DNA of 64,000 nt from Variovorax paradoxus (GTDB lineage Bacteria > Pseudomonadota > Gammaproteobacteria > Burkholderiales > Burkholderiaceae_C): assembly GCF_000834655.1 (NCBI RefSeq), contig NZ_JXQQ01000016.1:1-64000 (forward strand), in the 5' to 3' direction. The position numbers and the translations under genes were made by a program. This document shows, one piece after another, positions 1 through 7,727 of the stretch; within the stretch, counting starts at the first letter, position 1; every line of letters starts with the position of its first letter. Under the pieces are notes generated by a model, which was given only the letters and a program-made list of their open reading frames with translations, was not told the DNA's origin and searched no databases.

Positions 1-86
1 GTGAGGCTGTTCTGGTTGTCGACCACGGGCGCGCCGAAGGCGGTGGTCAGCGGGGTTTTCTTCGGGGTATCGAATGCATCGCTCAT
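1..86 (-). CDS. Catalase, N-terminal fragment (runs off the window start)
   Basis: Only the first 28 codons are present; the gene continues beyond base 1. The start ATG is at 86-84. The translated N-terminus contains TTAFGAPVVDNQNSLT, the segment that opens the mature region of monofunctional haem catalases (usually TTxxGAPVxDNQNSLTAG). Such enzymes dismutate hydrogen peroxide in the cytoplasm. It is the last visible gene of a minus-strand run AhpD-like, NmrA-like, YceI, Ohr-like, catalase that starts at a conserved promoter element at 2782-2852, so it is likely co-expressed with the other peroxide-defence genes. The catalytic His and Tyr lie outside the window; small- or large-subunit clade cannot be decided. 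Confidence 0.85.
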   Translation of the reverse strand, partial: MSDAFDTPKKTPLTTAFGAPVVDNQNSL

Positions 87-146
87 GGGAATTTTCTCAA
101 CGCGGAGAGGGGGGCGGCGAAAGGGCGCCGCGGTGGGGTGGGGTTC

Positions 147-698
147 CTAGGCCGCCAGGGCAACGACGCTGGCGATGCCGTTCCTGGCCATCTTCGCGTA
201 CGGACAGAATCTTTCCGTGTTGCGCACCAGCTCCTCGGCCACGCCCTTCTCGACGTCGGGCAGATCGACGCGGACATCGGCGGTGAGCATGAAGAGCCCG
301 TCGACGGGATCGCGCCCGAACGCGACGGACACCTGCACGGTGGCGTCGTGAACAGGGATCTTCCTTTTCGCAGCCAGCAGGTTCAGCGCGCCATGGAAGC
401 ACGCGGCATAGGCGGCCGCGAAGAGCTGCTCCGGATTGGTTCCGCCGCCGCCACCGCCGAGCTCGGTGGGAAGCCGCAGGTCGACATTCAGGTTGCCGTC
501 TTCGGAGCGCGCCACGCCGGAGGCACGCCCGTGTTCCGCCTCGCCGCCGCTCACCGTGACGGCCGTCGAATAGATCGCCTCGAATTCCTGCCCCTTGTAC
601 TTGTCCAGCAGCGTGACGGGCGGGGGCTGCAACGGACCCGGTTGCGCGTGCGCGGCTTCGGTTGCGAAGACGGTGGCTGTGTCGTTCTGCGTCGGCAT
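147..698 (-). CDS. Ohr/OsmC-type organic hydroperoxide reductase with N-terminal extension
   Basis: The 183-residue protein shows the Ohr subfamily signature: NPEQLFAAAYAACFHGAL with the peroxidatic Cys100 and FCPYAKMARNG with the resolving Cys165. Ohr proteins reduce fatty-acid and other organic hydroperoxides with lipoyl-type thiols in the cytosol. Typical Ohr is about 140 residues; here about 35 extra residues precede the conserved core (which begins near LLDKYKG), and a Gly-rich stretch (residues 81-86) sits just before the catalytic loop. The ATG at 698 is the only ATG upstream of the core in frame. It lies 60 bp before the catalase start and 38 bp after YceI, consistent with one operon for peroxide stress. 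Confidence 0.88.
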   Translation of the reverse strand: MPTQNDTATVFATEAAHAQPGPLQPPPVTLLDKYKGQEFEAIYSTAVTVSGGEAEHGRASGVARSEDGNLNVDLRLPTELGGGGGGTNPEQLFAAAYAACFHGALNLLAAKRKIPVHDATVQVSVAFGRDPVDGLFMLTADVRVDLPDVEKGVAEELVRNTERFCPYAKMARNGIASVVALAA

Positions 699-736
699 TC
701 CAGGCTTCTGTTCGATGATGGCGGGGAAGGGCCCGT

Positions 737-1318
737 TCAGGCGGCCGGGGCTTCGAGCTCGAAGGCCGCGCTGATGATGAGGTGCAGTTCGTCGCCGATC
801 ATCGGGAGCGCGGCGGTCACGCCGTAGTCGCTGCGGCGAATGCGGCCCCGGATGTCGAAGCCGATCGTGTAGACCTGCTTGGCCGGATTCACGCCGGCAC
901 CGACGAAGTCGACGTCGAACGTGAAGCTGCGCGCCACGCCATGCAGGGAGAGTGCGCCGGTCACCTGGAACGAGTTCTCCGCCAGGGAAAGGGGTGCCGC
1001 GAAGTCGAAGGCGATCGACGGAAACCGCTCCGCATCCAGCCAGTCGCGGCTCCTGAGTTCGTTGTCCAGGATGCCGCTCGTGGTCTTCACGTTGGACACT
1101 GGCACGGACACGGCGAGCCGCGTGGCGCTGTCGTTGGGCGACAGCGGAAGTTCGAGCGTGCCGCCGGGCGCGGTGAACTCGCCGAAATAGGTCGAGATGC
1201 CGAAATGCGACACGCTGAACAGCACCTGCGAATGTGCGGAGTCGAGAACGTAGCGCCCGCGGCTGACGTCGGCCAGGTTCGTCGAGGCGAGTGTGGAGAT
1301 TGCGGAACTGTCGGGCAT
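737..1318 (-). CDS. YceI-family lipid-binding-like protein, cytoplasmic form
   Basis: The 193 residues match the YceI fold: GRYVLDSAHSQVLFSVSHFGIS near residue 20, a central VSVPVSNVKTTSGILDNELRSRDWLDAERFPSIAFDF block, and a C-terminal RRSDYGV/EL segment. YceI proteins form a lipocalin-like beta barrel that binds isoprenoids or other amphiphiles. Most are secreted, but no signal peptide is seen here, so this copy is probably cytoplasmic. It sits within the minus-strand peroxide-defence operon, 82 bp downstream of the NmrA-like gene. The family assignment is strong; ligand and role are unknown. Confidence 0.85.
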   Translation of the reverse strand: MPDSSAISTLASTNLADVSRGRYVLDSAHSQVLFSVSHFGISTYFGEFTAPGGTLELPLSPNDSATRLAVSVPVSNVKTTSGILDNELRSRDWLDAERFPSIAFDFAAPLSLAENSFQVTGALSLHGVARSFTFDVDFVGAGVNPAKQVYTIGFDIRGRIRRSDYGVTAALPMIGDELHLIISAAFELEAPAA

Positions 1319-1400
1319 GGGGTCACCAGGATTCCAAGAGGAGAGCCTTGCGGCAGAACCCCCGGCCGCTTTCTGAGCGGCCGGGGGGGCGGGCGTTGCT

Positions 1401-2156
1401 TCAGCGAGCCGGCTTGGGCAGCGCGAACCAGGCGTCGAAGCCGAGCGCGCCGATGCGCGGGTTGGCGCCGGGCACCAGCGTGTCGTCCTTCAGCTCCGCG
1501 CCGAAATAACGCGCATGCACGTCCTGCACGACCTTGCGCGGATCGTTGGTCTTGGCGAGAAAGCGCTGCACCAGGTCGGACAGGCGAACGCGCTCGGGGC
1601 CGGCGATCTCGACCACGCCGTTCACCGGTGCGCCCAGGGTGTAGTCGGCCACGGCGGCCGCGACGTCGTCCGATGCGATCGGCTGCACGAAGGCAGGCGA
1701 GAGGTGCACCGTGTCGCCGTCGGTGCCCGATTGCGCGATGCCGCCCAGGAACTCGAAGAACTGCGTCGAGTGGACGATGGTGTAGGGGATCTTCGATTCG
1801 CGGATGAGCTTTTCCTGCGCGATCTTGCCGCGGAAGTAGCCGCTTTCGGAGAGCCGGTCGGTGCCGACCACCGACAGCGCGACGTGGTGCTTCACGCCGG
1901 CCACCGCCTCCGCGGCCAGCAGGTTGCGGCCCGAGGTCTCGAAGAATTCGAGCACGGCCTTGTCTTCGAACGAAGGCGAGTTCGCCACGTCCAGCACCAC
2001 CTGCGTGCCCTGCAGCGCTTCGGCCAGGCCTTCGCCGGTGATGGTGTTGACGCCCGATGCAGGCGATGCGGCGACGACCTCGTGGCCGGCGTCGCGAAGC
2101 TTGTTGACGACCTTCGAGCCGATGAGGCCGGAGCCGCCGATGACAACGATCTTCAT
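1401..2156 (-). CDS. NmrA/atypical SDR NAD(P)-binding protein
   Basis: A 251-residue single-domain protein that begins MKIVVIGGSGLIGSKVV, the GxxGxxG dinucleotide-binding motif of atypical short-chain dehydrogenases (NmrA/NAD-dependent epimerase-like). The downstream motif HVALSVVGTDRL and YFRGKIAQEKLI resemble SDR family quinone- or NADPH-sensing proteins (QorB-like). It lacks a classical YxxxK in the usual context, although Y117-x-R-G-K is close. Possible roles are an NADPH-dependent quinone reductase or a redox-sensing protein. It stands second in the operon headed by the AhpD-like gene, 61 bp after it, with catalase and Ohr genes following. Confidence 0.8.
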   Translation of the reverse strand: MKIVVIGGSGLIGSKVVNKLRDAGHEVVAASPASGVNTITGEGLAEALQGTQVVLDVANSPSFEDKAVLEFFETSGRNLLAAEAVAGVKHHVALSVVGTDRLSESGYFRGKIAQEKLIRESKIPYTIVHSTQFFEFLGGIAQSGTDGDTVHLSPAFVQPIASDDVAAAVADYTLGAPVNGVVEIAGPERVRLSDLVQRFLAKTNDPRKVVQDVHARYFGAELKDDTLVPGANPRIGALGFDAWFALPKPAR

Positions 2157-2217
2157 GATGGTTTTCCTTGTGGCCCGCGGGCCGGATGGGTGAGGGAACG
2201 GATGCCTGCTGCGCGGA

Positions 2218-2697
2218 TCAGGCGAGCTTTGCCTTGTCCAGGCCGAAGACCTTGTCGGAGGCGCCGGGCACGCTCTTGAAGCCGATGTTCAGGCGGCTCC
2301 ATGCGTTGGTGGACATGATGAGGAAAGTGAGGTCGGAGATTTCCTTCTCCGACAGCTGCGTGCGCACGCGCTCGTAGATCTCGTCGGGCACGCCTTGCTC
2401 GGGCAGCTTGGTGAGCACTTCGGTCCAGGCCAGTGCCGCACGTTCGCGCGGGATGAACAGCGTCGAGTCGCGCCACGCGGCCAGGTGATAGAGGCGCAGC
2501 TCCCGCTCGCCGTGGATCTTGGCTTGCTTGACGTGCATGTCGAGACAGAACGTGCAGCCGTTGAGTTGCGAGGTGCGGATCGACACCAGGTCGCGGATCG
2601 ACTCCTCGATGACGCCTTCCTTGATGGCGTTGAGGAACTCGACGAACTTCTTGAAGAGTTCGGGCGATTGCTCGACATAGTTGACGCGTTGGGTCAT
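2218..2697 (-). CDS. AhpD-like carboxymuconolactone-decarboxylase-family peroxidase
   Basis: The 159-residue protein carries the AhpD core NGCTFCLDMH: redox pair Cys48/Cys51 and the proton-relay His55. Members reduce peroxides or act as thiol-disulfide adaptors. The frame is open further upstream, but ATG 2697 is preceded by a good ribosome site (AGGAG, 6 nt spacing) and the added upstream residues look like non-coding sequence overlapping the regulatory element at 2782-2852. It is the first gene of the operon leading to NmrA-like, YceI, Ohr and catalase. A second AhpD-like paralogue lies at 7728-8186. Confidence 0.88.
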   Translation of the reverse strand: MTQRVNYVEQSPELFKKFVEFLNAIKEGVIEESIRDLVSIRTSQLNGCTFCLDMHVKQAKIHGERELRLYHLAAWRDSTLFIPRERAALAWTEVLTKLPEQGVPDEIYERVRTQLSEKEISDLTFLIMSTNAWSRLNIGFKSVPGASDKVFGLDKAKLA

Positions 2698-2781
2698 GAC
2701 TAACTCCTGGAATGGGTGGCGGATGCCTGGACTCAGAGGCGGCTGAGTCGTCCGTTTGCGAAGATCGCGGAGACAGCAGGT

Positions 2782-2852
2782 AGCGTAGGTACGGGCGGTC
2801 GTCGCGGGTAGCCATGCACGGGGCTTCACGGTGTTGCCCATCGCGCAACAAT
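2782..2852 (-). promoter_or_regulatory. Class 1 LysR-type promoter element, site A
   Basis: Read on the minus strand, 71 bp with the blocks ATTGTTGC, then GCAACACCGTGA at positions 16-27, CTACCC at 42-47 and CCTACGCT ending at 71. T6-N11-A18 fits a LysR recognition site. The last hexamer (TACGCT) would be the -10 box 17 bp after the CTACCC block. The AhpD start codon is about 85 bp downstream. The same layout recurs at 5294, 6308, 20995, 25509, 26465 and 36628. Confidence 0.7.
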
Positions 2853-2983
2853 CCGTTCGGGGGCTCGGCATGTTTCCGAAATGGCACCAGTCGAAAGTGA
2901 AATGCGGCGCGGTGGCGTCCTAGAATTTTTTTGACGCTCGCGGCAACGCGGCGTCCTCCATTCACTTTCGGAAAGCCAATCAA

Positions 2984-3280
2984 ATGATCAAGCACATCAC
3001 CGTCATGACGGCTGCCGTTCTGGCAGCGACGGGCGTCTTCGCGCAATCGTCGGAACGACAGGCCATCACCGACAGCAAGCCTCAGGTGCGAGCGCAGGCC
3101 AAGGTGGCGGCGAAGGCGCAGGGCAAGGTCGCCCCGGCTTCGGGGGACACGTCCAGGACCGCCGAAGGCGGATCGGTCGGGACCGATGTGGCGGCCGTTG
3201 CCGGCGAGAAACGCCACCAGACGCGCGACGAGCGCAAGCCGAACCGCCGCAAGCCCGTTCCCGGCGGCACGCCCGAGTGA
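2984..3280 (+). CDS. Small secreted basic protein of unknown function
   Basis: A 98-residue protein with a signal peptide (MIKHITVMTAAVLAATGVFA, cleavage expected before QSSERQA). The mature part is rich in Ala, Gln, Lys and Arg and lacks Cys or a recognisable domain; the C-terminus is strongly basic (KRHQTRDERKPNRRKP). It is probably periplasmic and intrinsically disordered. It reads opposite to the AhpD operon, from the shared intergenic region, and is followed directly by a strong terminator at 3311-3337, which supports it being a real single-gene unit. I do not recognise a family. Confidence 0.65.
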   Translation: MIKHITVMTAAVLAATGVFAQSSERQAITDSKPQVRAQAKVAAKAQGKVAPASGDTSRTAEGGSVGTDVAAVAGEKRHQTRDERKPNRRKPVPGGTPE

Positions 3281-3310
3281 CGCTGCAGACTTGTCGATGC
3301 CCTTCAACAA

Positions 3311-3337
3311 AAAGCCCGCCAGTGAATGGCGGGCTTT
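3311..3337 (+). terminator. Rho-independent terminator after the small secreted protein
   Basis: An 11-bp inverted repeat, AAAGCCCGCCA and TGGCGGGCTTT, separated by a 5-nt loop, starts about 30 bp after the stop codon. The T-rich end of the stem (CTTTGT) gives the usual tail; the A-rich 5' side would also allow termination from the opposite strand. Confidence 0.8.
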
Positions 3338-3400
3338 GTCGCATGTGGCTCAGCCGCTGCGTTGGAAGATCGGAGCGGGCGGCCGCATCGCACCCGATGC

Positions 3401-3658
3401 TCAGACGAACTTCCGGTCGACATAGCACCATCGCCAGGATTCGCCGGGCTCCGCGGACTGAATGACCGGGTGGCCGGTCTCGTGGAAATGGCCGGTCGCG
3501 TGCTTGCCCTGCGACGAATCGCAGCAGCCGACGTGGCCGCAGACGAGGCACATGCGCAGGTGGACCCAGCGGCCGCCCGAGCGCAGGCATTCCTCGCAGC
3601 CTTGGGTGCCCGGCGCGACGGGGTGGATCTGGTCCAGGTGCGTGCAGCCGGCTGTCAT
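3401..3658 (-). CDS. UBP-type zinc-finger protein (first of two paralogues)
   Basis: The 85-residue protein is a stand-alone zf-UBP domain. Likely metal ligands are Cys5/His7, Cys21/Cys24, Cys37/Cys40, Cys45 and the His53-His57-His63 series, in the context HLRMCLVCGHVGCCDSS and GHPVIQSAEPGESWRWC. In eukaryotes this domain binds the C-terminal Gly-Gly of ubiquitin; the bacterial role is not established. The chosen start ATG (3658) overlaps by four bases (ATGA) the stop of a 16-codon reading frame that has the ribosome site, so translation is probably coupled. A close paralogue lies at 38002-38265, there paired with a thioredoxin-reductase-like gene. Confidence 0.85.
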   Translation of the reverse strand: MTAGCTHLDQIHPVAPGTQGCEECLRSGGRWVHLRMCLVCGHVGCCDSSQGKHATGHFHETGHPVIQSAEPGESWRWCYVDRKFV

Positions 3659-3705
3659 GCGCGCACCTCCGTGCACGGATGGGCGGTGAGGACGGAAATC
3701 TTCAT
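3655..3705 (-). CDS. Putative 16-residue leader peptide coupled to the zinc-finger gene
   Basis: The short frame encodes MKISVLTAHPCTEVRA and stops in an ATGA overlap with the UBP zinc-finger start. It has the better ribosome site of the two (AAAGGAG, 8 nt before the ATG), while the zinc-finger ATG has none of its own. It begins 26 bp after the GST stop codon. It may be a translational-coupling leader or the remnant of a longer N-terminus. No protein evidence is available. Confidence 0.4.
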   Translation of the reverse strand: MKISVLTAHPCTEVRA

Positions 3706-3731
3706 GGTGTCTGCTCCTTTGGTGCCCGCGT

Positions 3732-4631
3732 CTACAGATCGAGCAGGATCGCGCCGTCGCTGACGTAGCGCGAGAAATTCCGGAAAGGAATGGCGGCCTG
3801 CGCGCGGTAGTTCTCGTCCTGCCAGCTGAACACCGTGTCCATCCGCGCGATCTCGATTTCCACGAGGCCGCGGCGCACTTCGAGCTCGGGGCCGTCGCCT
3901 TCGCTGTACGCCACCGTCCCGAGCACTTCGGCCTTCAGCGTGGTGGCGAGGTTGTTGCGGATGCGTTCGTTCAGGCGCATCAGCTGGTCGGGTGCGCTGT
4001 GCGCGCGCCCGGAGCGCGGCGCGAGGCCTTCCTCCATCACGAGCGCGGCATGCACGCCGTCGTCGGCATGCATCCGCCGCACGAACCCCGAGAGGTTCTC
4101 GAAGCCGTGCAGGCCGACCTTGGTACCGATGGCCCAGCGCAGCATCACGAAGTGGTAGGCGTCCGCGATCGAGCGCCGGCCCGTGAGCCAGTCGCGGCCT
4201 TCGAGCTGCGCATCGAGCCGCCCGAGGTATTCGCGCACATGGCCGCGCGCCGTGGCGGCAAGCTGCGCCGCCACGCTATCGTCGGGAAGGTAGCGCTCGG
4301 GAAAGAAGATCGGCCTGAATGCCTTGTTGACATCGGAGTTCAGAAAGCCCAGCCAGCGCATGACCTCCGCCCGCGAGCGCGGCGAGCCGTCGCCCGCCAG
4401 CTGCAGATGCGGGTACAGGTCCGCGAGGTAGCCGAGGATGGCGACGTTCTCGGTCAGCGTGAAGTCGCCGTCCACGAGGATCGGAACCACGCCGGTCGGG
4501 TTGAGCGCCAGGTACTCCGGCGTCTTGATGCTGCCGCGGTCCATGCGGACCGTCTCGTACGGCTGGCCCGACCACTCGAGCACGATGTGGTCTGCCAGTG
4601 AACTGGCGCCGGGCATGTAGAAGAGTTTCAT
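3732..4631 (-). CDS. Beta-class-like glutathione S-transferase with extra C-terminal domain
   Basis: Residues 1-80 form the thioredoxin-like GST N-domain (MKLFYMPGASSLADHIVLEW; NPTGVVPILVDGDFTLTENVAILGYLADL) and residues 90-205 the helical C-domain. Bacterial beta-class GSTs carry Cys at position 10 in PGACSL; here it is Ser (PGASSL), so chemistry may differ. The protein is 299 residues, roughly 90 longer than usual: residues 210-299 form an additional segment ending in a beta-rich stretch (AYSEGDGPELEVRRGLVEIEIARMDTVF). It lies 214 bp downstream of the cupin gene and 26 bp upstream of the leader/zinc-finger pair. The substrate is unknown. Confidence 0.85.
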   Translation of the reverse strand: MKLFYMPGASSLADHIVLEWSGQPYETVRMDRGSIKTPEYLALNPTGVVPILVDGDFTLTENVAILGYLADLYPHLQLAGDGSPRSRAEVMRWLGFLNSDVNKAFRPIFFPERYLPDDSVAAQLAATARGHVREYLGRLDAQLEGRDWLTGRRSIADAYHFVMLRWAIGTKVGLHGFENLSGFVRRMHADDGVHAALVMEEGLAPRSGRAHSAPDQLMRLNERIRNNLATTLKAEVLGTVAYSEGDGPELEVRRGLVEIEIARMDTVFSWQDENYRAQAAIPFRNFSRYVSDGAILLDL

Positions 4632-4845
4632 TGCATGGGTCCTGTCCGCTTCCGTTCGAAGGAAGCAAGGGGATGCCGTCCACCCGCCGCGTCGCCGTGT
4701 TGCTGGTCGGATTTACGCGGGGACACCGCGCCGACGTGAGTCTGTCCCGTGCACGAACGGGTGGAAAGTGCACGCCTCATTACAGCCGCCTCGGCGATCT
4801 GACACCCGTCATCTTCGTGGCGGCGGGTGGAAGGCAAACTGTGGG

Positions 4846-5265
4846 TCACTTCACCGGAACGAAGAACTCGGCACCCTTGTTCTTCACGAGCATGACCACG
4901 AACTTCGCAGGCTTGGTCTTGCTCGCGTTGCGTCCCACGGTGTGGATGTCGTCGGGGCCTTCGTAGAAGGTGTCGCCGGGCTTGAGCGTCACTTCCTTGC
5001 CGCCCTTCACGCCCATCACGATCGAGCCTTCGAGCACGTAGACGAAGCTGTGGGCGTCGTGCCGGTGCACGGGGTCGGCGGCGCCGGGCGGGTAGTCCAC
5101 CGTGATCATCAGCACTTCCTTGCCGGGGATGTCTTTCATCTCCTTGGTCAGGAGCGGCGTTACCTTGGCGTCTTGTGGCGTGGCGTGCGATGGTGCGTGT
5201 TGCGCCATCGCCGCGCCTGCGGCGAACATCAGTGCGAGGCCGATGCCTCCTGCAATCTTGATCAT
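4846..5265 (-). CDS. Secreted single-domain cupin
   Basis: A 139-residue protein with a signal peptide (MIKIAGGIGLALMFAAGAAMA, cleavage near residue 21) followed by one cupin barrel. The metal-binding motif reads DPVHRHDAHSFVYVLEGSI, with two His and further acid residues, and the second motif is KPGDTFYEGPDDIHTVGRN. It is probably a periplasmic metal-dependent enzyme or small-molecule-binding protein; similar proteins are simply called cupin-domain proteins. Its promoter is the conserved element at 5294-5364, and the GST and zinc-finger genes follow downstream. Confidence 0.82.
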   Translation of the reverse strand: MIKIAGGIGLALMFAAGAAMAQHAPSHATPQDAKVTPLLTKEMKDIPGKEVLMITVDYPPGAADPVHRHDAHSFVYVLEGSIVMGVKGGKEVTLKPGDTFYEGPDDIHTVGRNASKTKPAKFVVMLVKNKGAEFFVPVK

Positions 5266-5293
5266 GCTTTTCCTTCGTTGGTGCGGTGGATGA

Positions 5294-5364
5294 ATCGTAG
5301 GATCGGGCGTCCTGGCGCGGTAGCCATGCGGGGCGGATCACGGTGTTGTCCGCGAAGCACCAAT
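5294..5364 (-). promoter_or_regulatory. Class 1 LysR-type promoter element, site B
   Basis: On the minus strand: ATTGGTGC, seven bases, ACAACACCGTGA, CTACCG at positions 42-47 and CCTACGAT ending at position 71. T6-N11-A18 is present, and TACGAT is a plausible -10 box. It ends 28 bp upstream of the cupin ATG. This is the best match to the consensus of the seven sites. Confidence 0.75.
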
Positions 5365-5377
5365 CGCGCATTGGCGC

Positions 5378-5764
5378 CTAGAGCAGTTGCGTGCGGATCG
5401 GAATTCCGGACTTGAGCGTGAGGGTCACCGGCGTCCGCTCGGCGATGTCGGCCAGCCGCGCGCGCTGGGCATCGTCGAGCCCGTGGATGCGCAGCGACCT
5501 CTGGATCACCGTCACGTTGTCTTCGCGGGAAAGATGCAGGTCGACCCGCACCGATTCGAGCGGCCAGCGCTTGAGGTCCGCATACATGCGCAGCGTGATG
5601 GCGGTGCACGCGCCCAGGCCCGCGATCAGCAATTCGTAGGGCGAAGCGCCCATGCCTTCGCCACCGAGGTAGGAGGGCTCGTCCGCGACGAGCGCGTGGC
5701 CGCTGCCGAGCTCGACCTGCGTGCAGTAATGGTCGCGTCCGATGCGCGCGATGGCCCGGGCCAT
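5378..5764 (-). CDS. OsmC-family protein lacking the second cysteine
   Basis: A 128-residue OsmC/YhfA-like protein: GGEGMGASPYELLIAGLGACTAITLRMYA contains the conserved Cys53, while the second catalytic position reads ERTPVTLTLKSG, with Thr111 instead of Cys. It may therefore use a different thiol cycle or have lost peroxidase activity. It follows the small hypothetical gene at 5796-6155 by 31 bp, and both are likely driven from the element at 6308-6378. It is distinct from the Ohr-type gene at 147-698. Confidence 0.82.
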   Translation of the reverse strand: MARAIARIGRDHYCTQVELGSGHALVADEPSYLGGEGMGASPYELLIAGLGACTAITLRMYADLKRWPLESVRVDLHLSREDNVTVIQRSLRIHGLDDAQRARLADIAERTPVTLTLKSGIPIRTQLL

Positions 5765-5795
5765 GGTGGGGTGGCGAAGAAGGCGATCGAAGCGC

Positions 5796-6155
5796 TCAGG
5801 CTTCGAGTGCCGTCGAGTCGCGCCAGCACAGCGCCGAGAGAACCACGCCTTCGCCGTCGATCTCGAACTCGTCGGGCAGCGGCCCGTCGATGCGTTCGAG
5901 CTGCACGGCGCCGGCCAGCCGCTCGCGCAGGTCGCGCAGCCAGCGGCTGCCGTGCGCCATCCAGGCCGGGCTGATCTCGTCGCCGTCCAGCGAAGGTTCC
6001 AGCATCACGATGACGCGCAGCATGCTTTCGTCCACGGGGCGTATGGCCCACAGGCGCCGCACGGTGGGATGCTCGGCGTACCAGCGGGCGAGGGCGCTCG
6101 ACGTTGCACAGCCCTGCTCGCGCGACGGGAGAGTGGATTCCAGCGAGAGTCTCAT
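5796..6155 (-). CDS. Hypothetical 119-residue protein in the OsmC operon
   Basis: The start ATG at 6155 has a GGGGAG ribosome site; the open frame upstream overlaps a regulatory element and is unlikely to be translated. The protein has a hydrophobic core (VRRLWAIRPVDESMLRVIVMLEPS) and ends in LSALCWRDSTALEA, with no recognised domain, signal peptide or membrane span. It looks like a small soluble alpha/beta protein. Its position immediately upstream of an OsmC-like gene and under a class 1 element suggests a stress-related role, but nothing more can be stated. Confidence 0.65.
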   Translation of the reverse strand: MRLSLESTLPSREQGCATSSALARWYAEHPTVRRLWAIRPVDESMLRVIVMLEPSLDGDEISPAWMAHGSRWLRDLRERLAGAVQLERIDGPLPDEFEIDGEGVVLSALCWRDSTALEA

Positions 6156-6307
6156 GACGGGCTCCCCATCGGTGCGGCGAGGGAGCATGCGCGGGACGAG
6201 TGGTGGGGCTTCATGGGATGTCCGTTGGGTTGAAAGCGAGCCGCCGCGCTTTCGCGGGATGGCCGGCTCTGCGTTGCGACGTTGCGAGAAAGGCTTGCGA
6301 ACGGTCG

Positions 6308-6378
6308 ATGCTAGGGAGCCAGGCATCGCGGCGGTAGGCCTGCGCAGGGCCGCACCGTGTTGTCGCGGGTGAACCAAT
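6308..6378 (-). promoter_or_regulatory. Class 1 LysR-type promoter element, site C
   Basis: On the minus strand: ATTGGTTC, seven bases, ACAACACGGTGC, CTACCG at positions 42-47, and CCTAGCAT ending at 71 (putative -10 TAGCAT). T6-N11-A18 is conserved. It lies 152 bp upstream of the start of the 119-residue gene and 25 bp downstream of the MFS transporter stop. Confidence 0.7.
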
Positions 6379-6403
6379 CACCCGCGGGTATCGCTGGCCG
6401 ATC

Positions 6404-7594
6404 TCACTGGCCGATATGCACCGCCCGTCCGACCGACAGCCCGAGCGCGCACATCGCCAGGCACAACCCGAGGCACGCTGCCAGCGGCATCGTCCAGTTC
6501 CCTGCGGCTTCGTGGAGGAAACCGACCAGCGTCGGGCCGACGGCCGCCAGCAGGTAGCCGATGCACTGCGACATGCCGGACAGCGCCGCGGCGATCTGCT
6601 GGCTGCCGGCGCGCAGGCCCACGAAGGCCAGGCTCAGGATCAACGCGGACCCCATGCCCATGCCGAAGGCGAAGACCCAGAGCGGTGTCAGCGCGGGCAG
6701 GAGCAGCAGCCCTGCCAGTCCGCAGGCGCTGAGGGCGGGCGATGCGAACGCGATCCAGCGCTGGTCGGACAAGCGGTGCAGGAGCGGCATCAGCAGCAGC
6801 GCCGGCACGGCTCCTGCCAGTTGCATCCATCCGTGCAGCGTGCCGGCGCGCGCGCTCGAGAAGCCGGCCTCCTGCAGGATCGAAGGCAGCCATGCGATCG
6901 CCGCGAAGTAGATGAAGCAGGTGAGGCCCAGGTACCCCGCGACCTGCCAGGCCAGCGATGCCCTCCACACCGATGCGCCCGGCGCACCCGTCGAAAGGCC
7001 AGGCGCCGAAACCGTTCGAAAGCGCAGTTGCGGCAGCCACACCAACGCGGCGGCGAGCGGCAGCACCGCGACAGTGGCCAGCGAGGCCGGCCATCCGGCG
7101 CCGAGCGCATGGTCCAGCGGGACCGCGACGGCCGAGGCGATGCCTGCGGCGGAGATCATCGCCAGCGCATAGCAGGCGGTGAGCCTGGCCACATGGTGCG
7201 GAAAGTCCCTCTTGAGCAAACTGGGCAGCAGGACATTGGCGATGGCGATCGCGCCACCGATCACGCAGGTTCCCGCATAGAGCGCCGACACGGTGCCGAT
7301 CGAGCGCACGGCGATGCCGGCGAGCAGCAGGCCCAGCGACGCGAAGAGCACGCGCTCCAGGCCGAACCTGTGCGCGATGGGCGCCGCGATCGGCGACACC
7401 AGCGCGAAGGCGAGGAGCGGCAATGTCGTCAGCAGCCCGGCCTGCGAGGCGCTCAGCGCGAAGCTGTCGCGGACCGGCCCGAGCAAGGGGCCGAGCGCGG
7501 TGATCGGTGCCCTGAGGCTGGCCGCGATGAGCAGGATGCCGGCGATGAGGAGCGCGGCGCGGGTCGGGGAAATGTCGGTTTCTGGAGGGCGCAT
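6404..7594 (-). CDS. MFS transporter of the CynX/NimT type
   Basis: A 396-residue, twelve-helix major-facilitator protein. The N-terminus ALLIAGILLIAASLRAPITALGPLLGPVRDSFALSASQAGLLTTLPLLAFALVSPIAAPIAHRFG matches the CynX/NimT (cyanate/2-nitroimidazole) branch, which typically has RAP-TALGP in helix 1 and a D/E-R loop after helix 2 (HRFGLERVL here). These proteins export small anions or xenobiotics at the inner membrane. ATG 7594 is chosen because the sequence further upstream is not hydrophobic. It lies 133 bp downstream of an AhpD-like gene; the substrate is unknown. Confidence 0.85.
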   Translation of the reverse strand: MRPPETDISPTRAALLIAGILLIAASLRAPITALGPLLGPVRDSFALSASQAGLLTTLPLLAFALVSPIAAPIAHRFGLERVLFASLGLLLAGIAVRSIGTVSALYAGTCVIGGAIAIANVLLPSLLKRDFPHHVARLTACYALAMISAAGIASAVAVPLDHALGAGWPASLATVAVLPLAAALVWLPQLRFRTVSAPGLSTGAPGASVWRASLAWQVAGYLGLTCFIYFAAIAWLPSILQEAGFSSARAGTLHGWMQLAGAVPALLLMPLLHRLSDQRWIAFASPALSACGLAGLLLLPALTPLWVFAFGMGMGSALILSLAFVGLRAGSQQIAAALSGMSQCIGYLLAAVGPTLVGFLHEAAGNWTMPLAACLGLCLAMCALGLSVGRAVHIGQ

Positions 7595-7727
7595 GAAAGT
7601 CCGGAGCGGTGCGGTGTGCGGGCAATGAATGCGGCGGCGTTCGCCGATTCGCATGCCGGGAAGAGGGCCATGGAAAAAGCCGCCGGCGCGCTGTCTGGCG
7701 CGCCGGCGGCTGGAGGGGTGAGCGCGC

